From Dioszegia crocea (lineage: Eukaryota > Basidiomycota > Tremellomycetes > Tremellales > Bulleribasidiaceae), in the NCBI GenBank assembly GCA_001600615.1, contig BCKK01000003.1, positions 428,893 through 492,892 of the forward strand: DNA of 64,000 nucleotides, in the 5' to 3' direction. Each line of letters begins with the position of its first letter. Position 1 is the first letter of the stretch. The position numbers were made by a program, and so were the translations under genes. Below the pieces are notes generated by a model that was given only the letters and a program-made list of their open reading frames with translations, was not told where the DNA came from and ran no database searches. Shown here one piece after another: positions 1 through 10,001 of the stretch.

Positions 1-490
1 TCATGGACGCCTCAGACCCTCGTTTCCTCGCTACCCTAGATCAAATCCTCAAGACGCCCGAGAAGGGAGGTCTTACGGCCAACTCTTCGGTATACAGGTA
101 TGATGCCGGTAAATCGGATGATGGGGTTGGAGGTGAAGAGGGAGCCTTCAGTCTGTGTACATTGTGGTGTGTGGAAGCTATGACAAGGGCGGGTGTGCAC
201 GATAAGGCTTATTTGGATCGAGCGTAAGTCTATGTCTTGCCCGCTGGCCAGGATGTGTTTGGCTGACTCCAATAGGGTCAACATGTTTATGGACTTCTTG
301 GGGTATGGGAATCACGTTGCGCTTTATAGTGAAGAGATTAGCAGAGGCGGTGAAGGACTAGGGGTGAGTGGTTTGCTTCCACATTGGTCTAGGGCGCAAA
401 AGCTGATATTACCAGAACACCCCCCAAGCCTTCTCACACGTCACTCTCATCTCTGCGGCCTTCAACCTCGACCGTGCCCTGGGCCCTTGA
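1..490 (+). CDS. Glycoside hydrolase family 15 (glucoamylase-like) protein, C-terminal part
   Basis: The 5' part lies outside the window. Three exons are visible: up to 223, 276-363 and 416-490, with GT-AG introns between them and a TGA stop at 488-490. The spliced C-terminus reads GGEEGAFSLCTLWCVEAM, then YGNHVALYSEEISRGG, then NTPQAFSHVTLISAAFNLDR. These blocks are typical of the (alpha/alpha)6 barrel end of GH15 enzymes, which hydrolyse terminal alpha-glucosidic bonds. The Glu-Glu of LYSEEI matches the position of the family's catalytic base. A GH15 trehalase-like hydrolase is an alternative; substrate specificity cannot be read from this fragment. The gene converges on the next one. Confidence 0.85.
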
Positions 491-1239
491 TCCTAAACAG
501 TGCTCGGAGGCGTGACTGGAAAATATGATTTCGGAATGATTCTGTACGAACATAGGCGAAACAAATGCGAAATGTATCATGTGCACTGAGTACTACTGCC
601 ACATATCCAAACATGCAATGGCATCTGACAGATCAAAACCTGCTAATATACGTACCAGCATTCACTCCTCTGTCTACTCACTGCATGGTTCCTGTACGTG
701 ATGCGAGGTAAGTCTCAGCTGGCCCCGGTGGTTAAACCGGGTCCGGGTGGCAAATGTCAAAATTATGCTATTGTGGCACTTTTCACATGGCCAACTGCCA
801 ATGGCAGTCCAAGATCAGTAGAGGGACGATGACGCAGAGCCAAGGTCTATATGCACAGTCTATATATCCAATCACTCACTCAAGCAAATAGTACTTTCCC
901 TTAGCCCAGCCTGATCCCAATACGCATCTAATTCCTAACGATCGTGACAAAACCTTCTCGTTGCGATTCTCCTCTCCGGTCCCCTGGCCACGCTTAACAA
1001 CCACATCAAGCTTCTGTACTCAATTTTGACTTTCCCCTAAAGCTCCTTCAGATATTCGTCCTGACTCAGCTCCCCAACACTCCCGGACCATATACCTCGC
1101 GCAAGCAATCGGCCGTCTCACTCCATCCCCTCATTCGAGACTATATAGACACGTGTGAACCTGACCTTCTTCTCCGAGCCCAACCTGATCGCATTGCCCC
1201 CCCTCTGCAAATCTAGCAAGATTGAGCTTCCGTTCCAGC
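491..1239. other. Convergent intergenic region
   Basis: This gap lies between two converging 3' ends. I see no convincing coding frame or RNA gene. A short perfect inverted repeat (CCCGGT/ACCGGG around a 6-base loop) sits at 724-741. The sequence is otherwise unremarkable, with pyrimidine-rich tracts near 950-1200. Confidence 0.5.
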
Positions 1240-2064
1240 CTATGCCCCTCCCCTGCCGCCCGAGGCAAATTCGTCGAACGTCTGTATGACGCCCCCATAT
1301 CCAGAATCGGACATCAAGAGAGAATTTGGCAAAGGCATTGCTCCCAAAGTGGCATAGTGATCCTCGGCAATACTGAGGTTGATGCCGCTAGCGCCCCATG
1401 TGCGCAAACTCTTGACGAGCGTTTCCTTGGTGAGACCCCACCACGCTTCAAACAAATTGTACCCTTGTATCTGCTGCTGCAAATCTGTCATCTCGTCCTC
1501 GAGTCTCTTGATTTCGTTCCTCTTGCTTTTGGCTCGATTTCGGTCCTTCCGCTTCCTCAATTCGTCCCACTGGATACTTGGGTCGTCCACATCCTCCAGG
1601 ACCTCGGGAGGGCGATAGCCTTGAATGATAGGGTTACCATCATCTCCGATGATCGAGCTCGCAGCCAAAGCCCAGTCGTAAGCAGCACCGGAGGGGAGCA
1701 TAATGGGAGCACGCGTTGAACCCCCTTCTCCCCAATCTCCAAAGATGGCGATCGAGTCTGCGGACACGTCCACTGTCGGATCGGGAATGACCAAGACTTC
1801 GGTGCCCAGGGTCGTACTGAACATGACGTCAATGACATTCACCCACCCTTGACTTCTGAGTCGACACTCGCCCAGCTGCCGTGTCAGGTCTGCAACTCCG
1901 TCTGTAAGGGTCTCGAGCCTTTTGGCGGCGCCGGCTCGGGACATTTGCGAGCTGACGTTGTTCCTACCCTGGCGACGCTTATCTTTATCGTCCTTCGAAG
2001 GTCGTTTAAGTGGGCGCGATTGATATCTGCCCGAACCGCTGGAGCTGGGGACCATGGATGACAT
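1240..2064 (-). CDS. Hypothetical protein with weak bZIP-like basic/coiled-coil segment
   Basis: This is an unspliced reading frame; the proposed start at 2064 gives a protein beginning MSSMVPSSSGSG. The frame stays open upstream to 2253, but that part reads like untranslated leader. The N-terminal third is Ser/Arg/Lys-rich. The C-terminal third holds the basic run RKRKDRNRAKSKRNEIKRLE followed by a heptad-like stretch (EDEMTDLQQQI), resembling a bZIP basic region and short zipper. The canonical bZIP N-x7-R spacing is not cleanly met and the zipper is short. A transcription-factor role is therefore only a suggestion. It could be a lineage-specific nuclear protein. It lies downstream of the F-box gene on the same strand. 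Confidence 0.5.
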   Translation of the reverse strand: MSSMVPSSSGSGRYQSRPLKRPSKDDKDKRRQGRNNVSSQMSRAGAAKRLETLTDGVADLTRQLGECRLRSQGWVNVIDVMFSTTLGTEVLVIPDPTVDVSADSIAIFGDWGEGGSTRAPIMLPSGAAYDWALAASSIIGDDGNPIIQGYRPPEVLEDVDDPSIQWDELRKRKDRNRAKSKRNEIKRLEDEMTDLQQQIQGYNLFEAWWGLTKETLVKSLRTWGASGINLSIAEDHYATLGAMPLPNSLLMSDSGYGGVIQTFDEFASGGRGGA

Positions 2065-2557
2065 TCTGCACTTGGACCGACAGTGCGATTCACCTTGAAT
2101 ATTGAAGATGGTGCGATGCCAGATTGTAGGCGTAGAAGTGAAGATGATTGAGGGGTAAGGTACGATATCAAGGTTGGTGAAAACGCTGTTGGAAGGGCGA
2201 AGGGGTTGGAGGAGGTAAGAAAAGGGGACAGCCCATGGTGTTTGTACAGGCAAACACCCCTCGCAGAAATGCGTCCCACCGATCCTTTATCCACAGAGGG
2301 TCAGGATGACAATGGAAAGAGCGAGTGTTTCGTCGTTTCGGCCATGACGTGCGATCACGCCATGACACACATTCGAAGGCTGGGCTCAGCACTCGAGATA
2401 AGGTCTGGGGGGTAGGGTAGGTAACATAGAGGACCTATGGTGAGAAGGAGGTCAAGCTGTCCGACCGTGCTTGTCAGTAGGCACAAATAACGCGACAACA
2501 TCGATTACCGCTCCGGAATCACCAGCCGAGTAGGATTTAAGACGTATCGACCGTGTT
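2065..2557. other. Intergenic region upstream of the bZIP-like gene
   Basis: It separates two minus-strand genes and should contain the promoter of the bZIP-like gene and the 3' UTR of the F-box gene. I see no motif that I can assign with confidence. Confidence 0.4.
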
Positions 2558-4763
2558 TTACAACGTTGCAAGAGGATCTAAAAGTTCGACATCCGGTATA
2601 GGCCCTACAATTGGGGATGGTATGATTTGACCCTGACAATCAGCTAAACAAGACAGGCCGACCATAGGTGAACTCACTTTGAGAAATAGAATGGTTTCTG
2701 ATGCTTTAGCGACAAGCCCAAACTCTCCCCATTCGCTAGGTTTATCGATTGATAATTTAATATATCAAGCTTATTCCATCTACAAATCAGCCAAGTTCAA
2801 CATATTCGTTGGCATAAGCAGACTCACCTTCCCCTCCCGGTCTCCCTGAGCGCCAACTCCATCTCAAATTCATATTTTGGCGATTCCGTCCCAGGCTCCA
2901 TAAGATCCGTAATCACGATCCTGGCCCGCTTCTTCTCTTCCTTGTTGGGTTTACGTGGTCCATCAATCTCTATTGACACGGGAGGTGCAGGCTGACCATC
3001 GACGAGTGAATGTGGGAGTGGAGTTGCGTCATTCTCTGGTGAATCGGATCGGATTAGACGCCAGCGTCCGAAATGGAGCCCTTTGCCGCGTATTGAGGGG
3101 CGGAGGAGGGGCACGACTTCAGATGGGCTATAGGAGTTAGCATAGAAGGAGAATGGGAGGGCGGGACGTACTGGTCTGTTGTCAAAAATGAGATTACGGT
3201 GCCATCTGGGTAAAAACGTAGGAAGCGGTGATAAGTGACTAGTGTGATCAGCGGGCTGTATTATACGAGGATGATGAGGAGAGGCTTACTCATGTGTGTT
3301 ATCTGTACCACAATCAGCGAGGTCCTACATTGTATTGGAAGGGGCGATACTCACCGTCACCCACTGATCTCCGGCACCAGGTCGGCTGTACATATCAGCC
3401 CAATCCTTGAAGGACGATCCCATTTTGCCCGCTCCACTCACATATAATGGCAAACACTGATATAGCACCCATCCATCCTTACTCTCTCTTCCTCTATTAA
3501 CGCCGTCCTCCACTCGCCCGTATACTTGGCCATAACATCCAGATCCTTGACTGATTTCCCCAGACTCAATATCCCAGGAGGTTTATACAACCCCTCCACA
3601 ATCCTCTTCCACTTCGGCGCCCGACTAGAAACATACCGTGCGCGCCAACACGTCAATGCGAATCGTTCGATAGAAGCCACGTCCAGATATCCCAAAATAG
3701 GATCCAGAAGTTCGATGGGTAATTTAGATAATGGTAAAGGAAGATTTTCGTCGGACGGTATAAATTCAATTTGGTCCGCTGGGACAGGAAGCCGAGAGAG
3801 GATCGTCGTCAGTGGAGATAGGCGGGTAGAGGTGGATGCGGAGGCGTGTCGGGTGGATCTTTGTGTAGGGTGGAGTGGGGAGGATTTCTCATAATCTGGT
3901 TGAAGTTGTAGATGACGTTGGAAAGAGTAGGGCTCTTCGATTGGTGCGGCTGAGGAGACTATATCTGCCGAAGAGGGGATATCGGCTAGGTCGGGAGAGG
4001 CAGCTGCGGCCTGAGCAGCGGCAATGTTGGCGGATTTGGCATATGACCTATCGACATTGTCTGCCAATCAGCCGTTAATCTAATCTATTGCTCAAAACAA
4101 CTCACCGTCAAGTCTGAATGCTTTCCGATACATCATCAAAGCTTCATTAAGCTTGCCTGACTGCTCATGCTCCACCGCCCGAGCATAAAGCGCCACAGCC
4201 TGTTCTTTCCGATCTCCCACAACAGGCTGATTCGCAGCTTGTTTCCTCTGAATAGTTCCCAACGCCAATCCAGATCCCATTTCCTCATCCCCCTCATCCT
4301 CATCCTCGTCCAGCGGCATATGCCTAATCGCAGCCGAGGCCTTTGGCGAATCAGCAGTATTGGATCCCGAAGCTATCGGTTCAGGAACCACATCAATCGC
4401 CATCGCAGGCCGAACGCTGCCTGACTCCCTCGGGATATTCTGCTCCATCTGATTCTTCCGCTCTAATTCAGCCCATCGTTTACTCGGTCCCGACCCGCCG
4501 GTACCGTCCTTTCGCCGATTATGCAACTCATCTTGCCACTCATTCCTGAATCTTTCCAATTCCAAATCTTCAGCTTCGTCCGTTCCGCCCGGTGCGATAG
4601 AGGGTGGATCGGGATCGTCAGCTAGAGATAACTCGGACAGGTCGGGTTCCTCCGTGTCCTCCGTATAGAGCTCAGTGTCGAATTCTGTAGGGTCGAGTGG
4701 GTCTGAGGGATCAAGAGTGGGCGTTACGCTTCCTGAGCGGGTTGGGGTCGAGGTCTGGGTCAT
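2558..4763 (-). CDS. FBXO9: F-box only protein 9 / Pof7 / Hrt3-type SCF substrate receptor
   Basis: Spliced from about seven exons. The start is the ATG at 4763 (MTQTSTPTRSGS); the frame extends upstream but looks like leader. Order: an acidic disordered N-terminus; a TPR/MIT-like helix pair (AVALYARAVEHEQSGKLNEA, then MMYRKAFRLDG); an F-box (LPLSKLPIELLDPILGYLDV); then the FBXO9-specific C-terminal domain. That domain shows RPGAGDQWVT, ITYHRFLRFYPDGTVISFLT, RPSIRGKGLHFGRWRL and a final WNKLDILNYQSINLANGE. This domain order is diagnostic for the FBXO9 family, which recruits substrates to Skp1-Cullin-F-box ubiquitin ligases in the cytoplasm. The last exon (GQIIPSPIVG to the stop at 2558) is assigned from splice signals only. 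Introns have the window's usual GCTGAT branch sites. Confidence 0.88.
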
Positions 4764-4951
4764 GATGGTTGGGCTTTGTCTAAAGGGTGGCTGCAAAAGG
4801 GCAAGCTTTATCAGCGAGTAGGTAAAGTGCCCCGGGACCGATCGATGACGAGTGTGACTGTGCACGTGACTTGTTCACCCACCCACCCAAATTGATGTAT
4901 CTTTTGTTGTTCATCTGTACTCCTCCCGAGAGGGGATGTAACTTCACCGCC

Positions 4952-5732
4952 ATGTCCCTCAATCCTCACTTCCCTTCACCCGCTCCGACGCCTGATCAAA
5001 CTATACAGCCTACGCTTGCCGATTCGGATTTGGAGCAAGCCAATATCCGGGCTGAGGTAGAACGACAACTCCTTAGGCTGAGTCAGGATTTGTACGAGAT
5101 GGAGATTTGCGCAGGGGATGTGGGACAGGGTATGGAGGGTGCTGTTCCGGCATATATGTACGTCTTTTACTCATCCATTTCAGAAAAAAGATGGAGAAAG
5201 TAGCTCAAAATGCTAATACACTAGGGCAAAGATAAATCTTTCGTTAAAGGTGTTGTCGGACTTATCGGCAAGAATGACGGAAGGTGTACCTCGACAAGTC
5301 ATCGAGTGAGCTAGAAGGGCCTGAATGTTGATCCAAAGAACGAGCGCTAACTCCCTATATAGCAAAATAGACCTGTATGGTAATCCCCACGTCTACACCA
5401 AAACAGCCCTCACTCGCGCGACTGGCGAGAATCAATATGCCCTAGGCCGGATGTTGGGATTAGAGGTAAGCTCTGATACACTATCACCTGCCCTCAGACA
5501 AGTGGTGGTGTTGAGCTGACGGCAATAGAGCTTCCGCCGTCAATTGCATGATGCCCTATCTACCGATTTCCCACAAATACCTTTACCGGATCGGAAACAT
5601 GTTCCAATCCAAGATACTGCGAGCTTGGGGGAGGGCGGTGGAGAGGGAGTGAAGGCTGAACCTAATGGAGTTGGGGCTAATGGGGATATGAAGCAAGATG
5701 GAGAACACGCCAATGGAGATTCTGGGAGATAG
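4952..5732 (+). CDS. MED10: Mediator complex subunit 10 (Nut2)
   Basis: Four exons encode a small nuclear protein. The ATG at 4952 (MSLNPHFPSPAPT) is preferred over one at 4871, which would add an implausible leader. After a Pro-rich start come AEVERQLLRLSQDLYEMEIC, then KINLSLKVLSDLSARM, then the family hallmark DLYGNPHVYTKTALTRATGE followed by QYALGRMLGLESFRRQL. MED10 is an essential Mediator middle-module subunit linking activators to RNA polymerase II. The C-terminus carries a short Gly/Glu/Asn-rich extension beyond the usual family end. The gene diverges from FBXO9 across about 190 bases, so the two probably share a promoter region. Confidence 0.88.
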
Positions 5733-6205
5733 CGATTTGATGATCTGATCTGTGATGAAGTAATGTACAACCTCCTCCTCCTCCTCCGGAAATCGCTCCT
5801 CCTCTGTCGGCCGAAAGCTGATCACTGACTCTTCCACTAAGAGCCTAAGAGGCTATTGACGGTTCGTCTAGGGCCCTCTCGGCAGTATCCTTTGCCTCTG
5901 AAATCTTGACAATCAACTCCGTTGATCTGCGACTGCGGTTACGTACTGCACCTTTGAGCTCTGCAAGAGATGCCGGCGCCGCTAGCGAGCGACTTGAGCG
6001 ACATCGCAAATGATCAGGGGTGCCCACACGGATACGCCCGCTTTGAGAAAGCCGCCAGCAGTCATCCACTTCGCCAGACCAGTGCCTCACATCCTTGCTG
6101 GAGCTCTCGCTGAATGAGCCCTCCAGTCTGGGCACAATCCGACCTTAAACTCCAAAATCAACCCTCAGCGTCTTGCATACTTCACTTGTACTGAACTTCG
6201 CCAAT
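5733..6205. other. Convergent intergenic region, MED10 / MAPEG
   Basis: This is the 3' flank of two convergent genes. A minus-strand frame of 96 codons (5845-6135) exists but lacks any recognisable motif and sits where UTRs are expected, so I do not call it. Confidence 0.4.
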
Positions 6206-7007
6206 CTACCAAGGAGAGTTGCGGTACTGCTCTGCAGCCTTAATGGCAAGGGCGAAGCAAGATCCAACGCCAGTCCAATAACAGATCGTCCTGGCCCATG
6301 CAGTCTTGGCTGTTCTGGTCAGCTGGAAGGTCCTCATCGTGGAAGGAGATGTAGCTCACGGTCCTCGTTAAGTACGTAAATCAAGTTGTAGACTGATCGG
6401 GCAGATAGATAGGTACCGGCGCAAATGTGGAGGAATCGGACGGGGACTTTAGCGGCATTGGCGGAGGCCTTACAAAGTCAGTCAAAGTACGGTAAGAGTG
6501 GGTTAGACCTACAAGGCAAGCAGCAAATAGGCACAAGTTGCTGATATGTGAGTGGGCCGCTAAAAGAATGCGTGAAGCAAGGCTTACAGCTCGTTGTTCT
6601 TGTTGGCAGCAACTGCTCGGCGGATCTTCTTGGCGAGCTGTGACTGTAAGTTTTTCTGCTTCATGCAACGTACAAGCGATATGAAACGTACCGACGGGTT
6701 CACACCCTTCTTCTCGAGATCTCTCCATGATTCCGCGGGCTCCTACACGCGTCAGCACAGCGCGCGCCAAGTATCGGTAAGTGCACATACCGAGTTGTCG
6801 TAAGCTCCCGACGCGGCACCGACAGCCCACCAAGTAGGGGCGAGGCTGAGGTATCAGCCCAACCCTCGGAATGAGGCACATGTAGCAGATCAAGGGCGAG
6901 CTGTCTTAGACGAGAAGGACTCACGCCAAAGTCCACGCTACGGGGATAGCGTAGAGACTGTAGTTGACACGAAGGCCGACGTTGGAGGCGAAGTTACCGT
7001 AGGACAT
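6206..7007 (-). CDS. MAPEG-family integral membrane protein (copy 1)
   Basis: Spliced from about six short exons. It starts MSYGNFASNVGL with ATG at 7007 and ends YRNSPW before TAG at 6206. The protein is about 160 residues. Its hydrophobic segments are NYSLYAIPVAWTLALAPTWW, NLCLFAACLASANAAK, VRFLHICAGTYLSAR and ICYWTGVGSCFALAIKAAEQ. The YSLYAIPVAW opening and the R-x2-YNLIYVLNED...AWARTICYW end fit the MAPEG superfamily (microsomal glutathione transferase/FLAP-like, eicosanoid or lipid-peroxide metabolism in ER membranes). A paralog on the same strand lies at 20059-21063 and shares the N-terminus NYSL-AIP-W. Enzyme activity is not established by sequence; fungal members are mostly uncharacterised. 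Confidence 0.75.
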
Positions 7008-7740
7008 GTTTAGAATTGGTGTGAATTGCAAGTGTGGTAGAGGGTATAGACAGAAGAGTAGAGGAAGGAAACAACAACAGCCAGTGGCGCCGGCTTTATA
7101 TCGCACAGAGAGCACAGAGGACGATGCCGAAGGTATGACGCGTGGCGCGTGTGTCTTCGGCTCGGGATTTGCCCCTTTACGTCACCGCGCTCGGAGATGC
7201 CCGATATCTCCGAGATCTGAGACCCGTGCGTTTCAAAATCGTGCTTGACCGTTTGGGAGATGAAGCTTGCCTTCAAGCACTACCCAGCACATCAATACCG
7301 GCGACAAGCATATACCATACTCTAGCCGAACGCGTAGACCGCGTCAAATGACTCTATCATGTACAATCGGCGCTGGAAAGAGCCACCTCGGCTGCTCGTT
7401 GCCAGATCTGGGGTCCCAAAGGATGTGCTCTAGTCCGAGCTTGGCGCCTCGAGGCATCCCTCCCCCGCCTCGCCAAAAGCCCAAAGGACACCCTCGTCCC
7501 TCCTCACACACACACTAATACAGCTCAGTGGGCCGCGTGCCTGGATAGAACCCTCTGGTCAAATCTTGATTTCTTAGACTGGACCCCCAAAATGTATCCC
7601 ATCAGGTATAAGTATCCCTCAAGGATTCCATCAATACCTCTCCCTTGCCTCTCATTCTTCCTCTCCTTCTCCTAATACCTAAACCTATCACCCCCTCCTC
7701 TTCATACGTCCATCTAATCATACACTGAACCAGCTACACG
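7008..7740. other. Divergent promoter region, MAPEG copy 1 / microexon gene
   Basis: A 733-base region lies between two divergent starts. The part nearest 7741 is pyrimidine-rich (CTTCCTCTCC-type tracts at about 7620-7720), a common feature of fungal core promoters. I see no unambiguous TATA box or coding frame. Confidence 0.45.
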
Positions 7741-9464
7741 ATGCTCATCATCGACCCGGATAGTTCTCCCGATACCTCCCCTCGACCCTCCCCCTTGTCT
7801 GAACCCGCATACCTCCCGCCTATCCCGTCAGCGCTCGACATGGCCACCCACAAGGACCGTAAGGACAGTGATGATGGCTTTGAGATGCTTGACGTGAGTG
7901 GCATCATTGGGATGATTTGATGGTTTGGGAATAGTTGGCTGATGTGATAGGCCCCCGCCGTGATGCTTGATCAAACGAGCCAAGCGAGTTCTTTTCAGGT
8001 TCCTGATGCATCAGTTCAGGGCAAGAGCTGACTTTACAGGTCTTCAAAAGTACCCAACCCCAAAAAGATCAAGTAAGTCAAAAGCTCGCTGCTGTTCGAT
8101 GACGTGAGCATGAGCTGATCACTCAACAGGCTTGCATCACCGACGTCAAGCATGAGCAGGTGAGTATCATAGCTCTGTGAGAGACCTCAGCACTGAATAG
8201 TGGCTGACGAGATAGACTACCGATCAAAGCAAAGACCAAGTCTCACCGGTATGTCTAATCGCATTCTTTGTCGTTCCCCCTCCCGGCCTATCCTCCCTAC
8301 CGATTTTGTCCCCACTCTACGTACTGTGTGTATGAGCTGACGCGACCATAGCTTGGCAAAGTCATCGTCGAGCACGAGGTACTTTCTTGCCCTATCTACA
8401 GCTCGTTCTGATGTCAAATCTTTGCGCGTGAAGAGAACAGGCTGACGTGACAGATCAAAAACAAGGACGATGAGAAGGATCAGAACGTGAGTCTCTCCTC
8501 CTTGTTTATGCTTCTTGTGTCAAATCTTGTCCCATCATGTCCACTGGCGCAAGATAGAAGCTGAAACTTTAGACCGAAGGCCCCATAACCGAAACGACCA
8601 TGACCCCGACTGGACCGGCAAAGGGCTCCAAAGTGTGTAAACTCCCTGATTTCCTTCTTTCTTGTTTTGCTGACGATGCAGGTCAACGATGAATCTAAGA
8701 ATGTGACAATCCGAACACTGGGCCGTGATCAGATACAGTCCCAGCTGGTAAGTCTGGCACCTCTCTCTGTCTGGATCATGGGCTGATACTGTAGGTGCTG
8801 GATAACGATGCCCAATTCGATGACCTCGAGGTAAGTCCCGTTCTCTGCCCTCTCCACCTTTGCCTACAGCAATGATGGCCAAGTTCCCACACATGCTGGG
8901 GTGGCCGCTGATCTTCCAGCCTAAAGAGACCACCGACGACGTCTACCTTCCTCCGGTCTCTTCTGATGAATCCAAGGTAAATCCCTTTCCATCATGGTCG
9001 GTATCTTTGGCTGACTGTACAGAGCACTGCCGCCCTCCTACGACCCAAGACGGATGGTACCGTCAATAAGGTATGTCCAACTCTTCTCGTATCAAGAGCC
9101 TCACATAGTGTATTGGCGTCAAGCAAGTGCTGACGTGACTTTCAGCTCTCCGACAGCCAAGCTGTCTACCCGAAAGATGATCAGGCGGCTGAGGTATGTT
9201 GACCTTCAGCTTTCAGCCTAACACCTAAACCCGGACACCTGTCAGAGTATGGTACGCCGAGTAACTCCGATGGCCCGTGGGGAAGATAAGGCGGAGCAGT
9301 TAAGGAGCAGGCCAAACGATAAGGATGCTTGGCGGTGTGGCGGAGTAGCGTTGGGATTGGCTGTTTCCTTCCTTATCATAGAGTTCTTATCAGTAGTGTT
9401 CTTGGCGTGTCAGTTCCGCAGCAGCTCGCCTTCAGTATTTAGTACAGCCGATAGAGTAGGGTAG
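7741..9464 (+). CDS. Microexon-rich protein with predicted C-terminal transmembrane tail (5' part of the giant locus, or separate gene)
   Basis: The start ATG at 7741 gives MLIIDPDSSPDTSPRPSPLS. Exon 1 (7741-7893) is followed by 12 small exons of 27-66 bases, each a multiple of three with both introns in phase 0: 7951-7998, 8040-8072, 8130-8159, 8216-8248, 8352-8378, 8454-8486, 8573-8632, 8682-8747, 8795-8830, 8920-8976, 9023-9070 and 9146-9193. The product is hydrophilic and rich in D, E, K, Q and T, probably disordered. A last exon (9246-9464) ends with a 22-residue hydrophobic stretch (VALGLAVSFLIIEFLSVVFL core) and a short tail, as in a tail-anchored protein. The intron after exon 2 has a poor donor (GTTCCT). 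The microexon style continues at 9712-10001, so this may be the 5' end of the downstream giant gene, with 9246-9464 as an alternative terminal exon. I recognise no homolog. Confidence 0.5.
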
Positions 9465-10001
9465 TTAGCCATCGTCTCTATTCCCTACTCCTCTGTCGTA
9501 GTACTGAACCCTGGTTCAGATTAGCGTGCATATCCAACAACACCATCTCACCGTCCTATACCTGACGTTTATCACTGACATGGATCGTGCTGACCCTTAT
9601 CTTAGCTCGCTAAACAAGACAGTCTCATCCCAGCATATTGTTTCTCCCTGACTGTCAAGCTGCTTTGCCTTGTATCCCTACCCCCAAGATTATGGTCGGC
9701 TGACATTATAGACAATTGGCGAGACCAACAAGGATGGTCAGATTGTAAGTCTTCCTTTCCTCCTCTCCCCTCATCACCCTCCATATACTCCCAATACACC
9801 CATCTTGCTCTCTACACACCCGTCGTAATGACGCTGACGAATCAGCTCAAAGCGCCCAAAGGCTTTGAGACCCCTCCCCAAGCCTTAAGGTCCGAGGTCA
9901 CGAAGGTCAGTGTTGCCCCTCTTTCCCGAATTGTTCAGCTGCTGATATGACAGTCTGAGATCGAGCACATTGATCACAACAAGTCCGAGGCTCTGGACAA
10001 G
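7951..10001 (+). other. Array of symmetric phase-0 microexons
   Basis: Fifteen microexons are recognised by GT-AG borders and GCTGAC/GCTGAT branch sites. Twelve lie at 7951-9193. Three more lie at 9712-9744, 9846-9905 and 9954-10001. Lengths are 48, 33, 30, 33, 27, 33, 60, 66, 36, 57, 48, 48, then 33, 60, 48. All are divisible by three with phase-0 introns, so any one could be skipped without breaking frame. Encoded peptides are short, charged and not obviously repeated. They often end in K, Q, E or N just before the donor. Confidence 0.7.

Noticed and set aside
5845..6135. Minus-strand 96-codon frame between MED10 and MAPEG copy 1
   Set aside because: It lies in a convergent 3' region, shows no motifs, and lies just downstream of the MAPEG stop codon.
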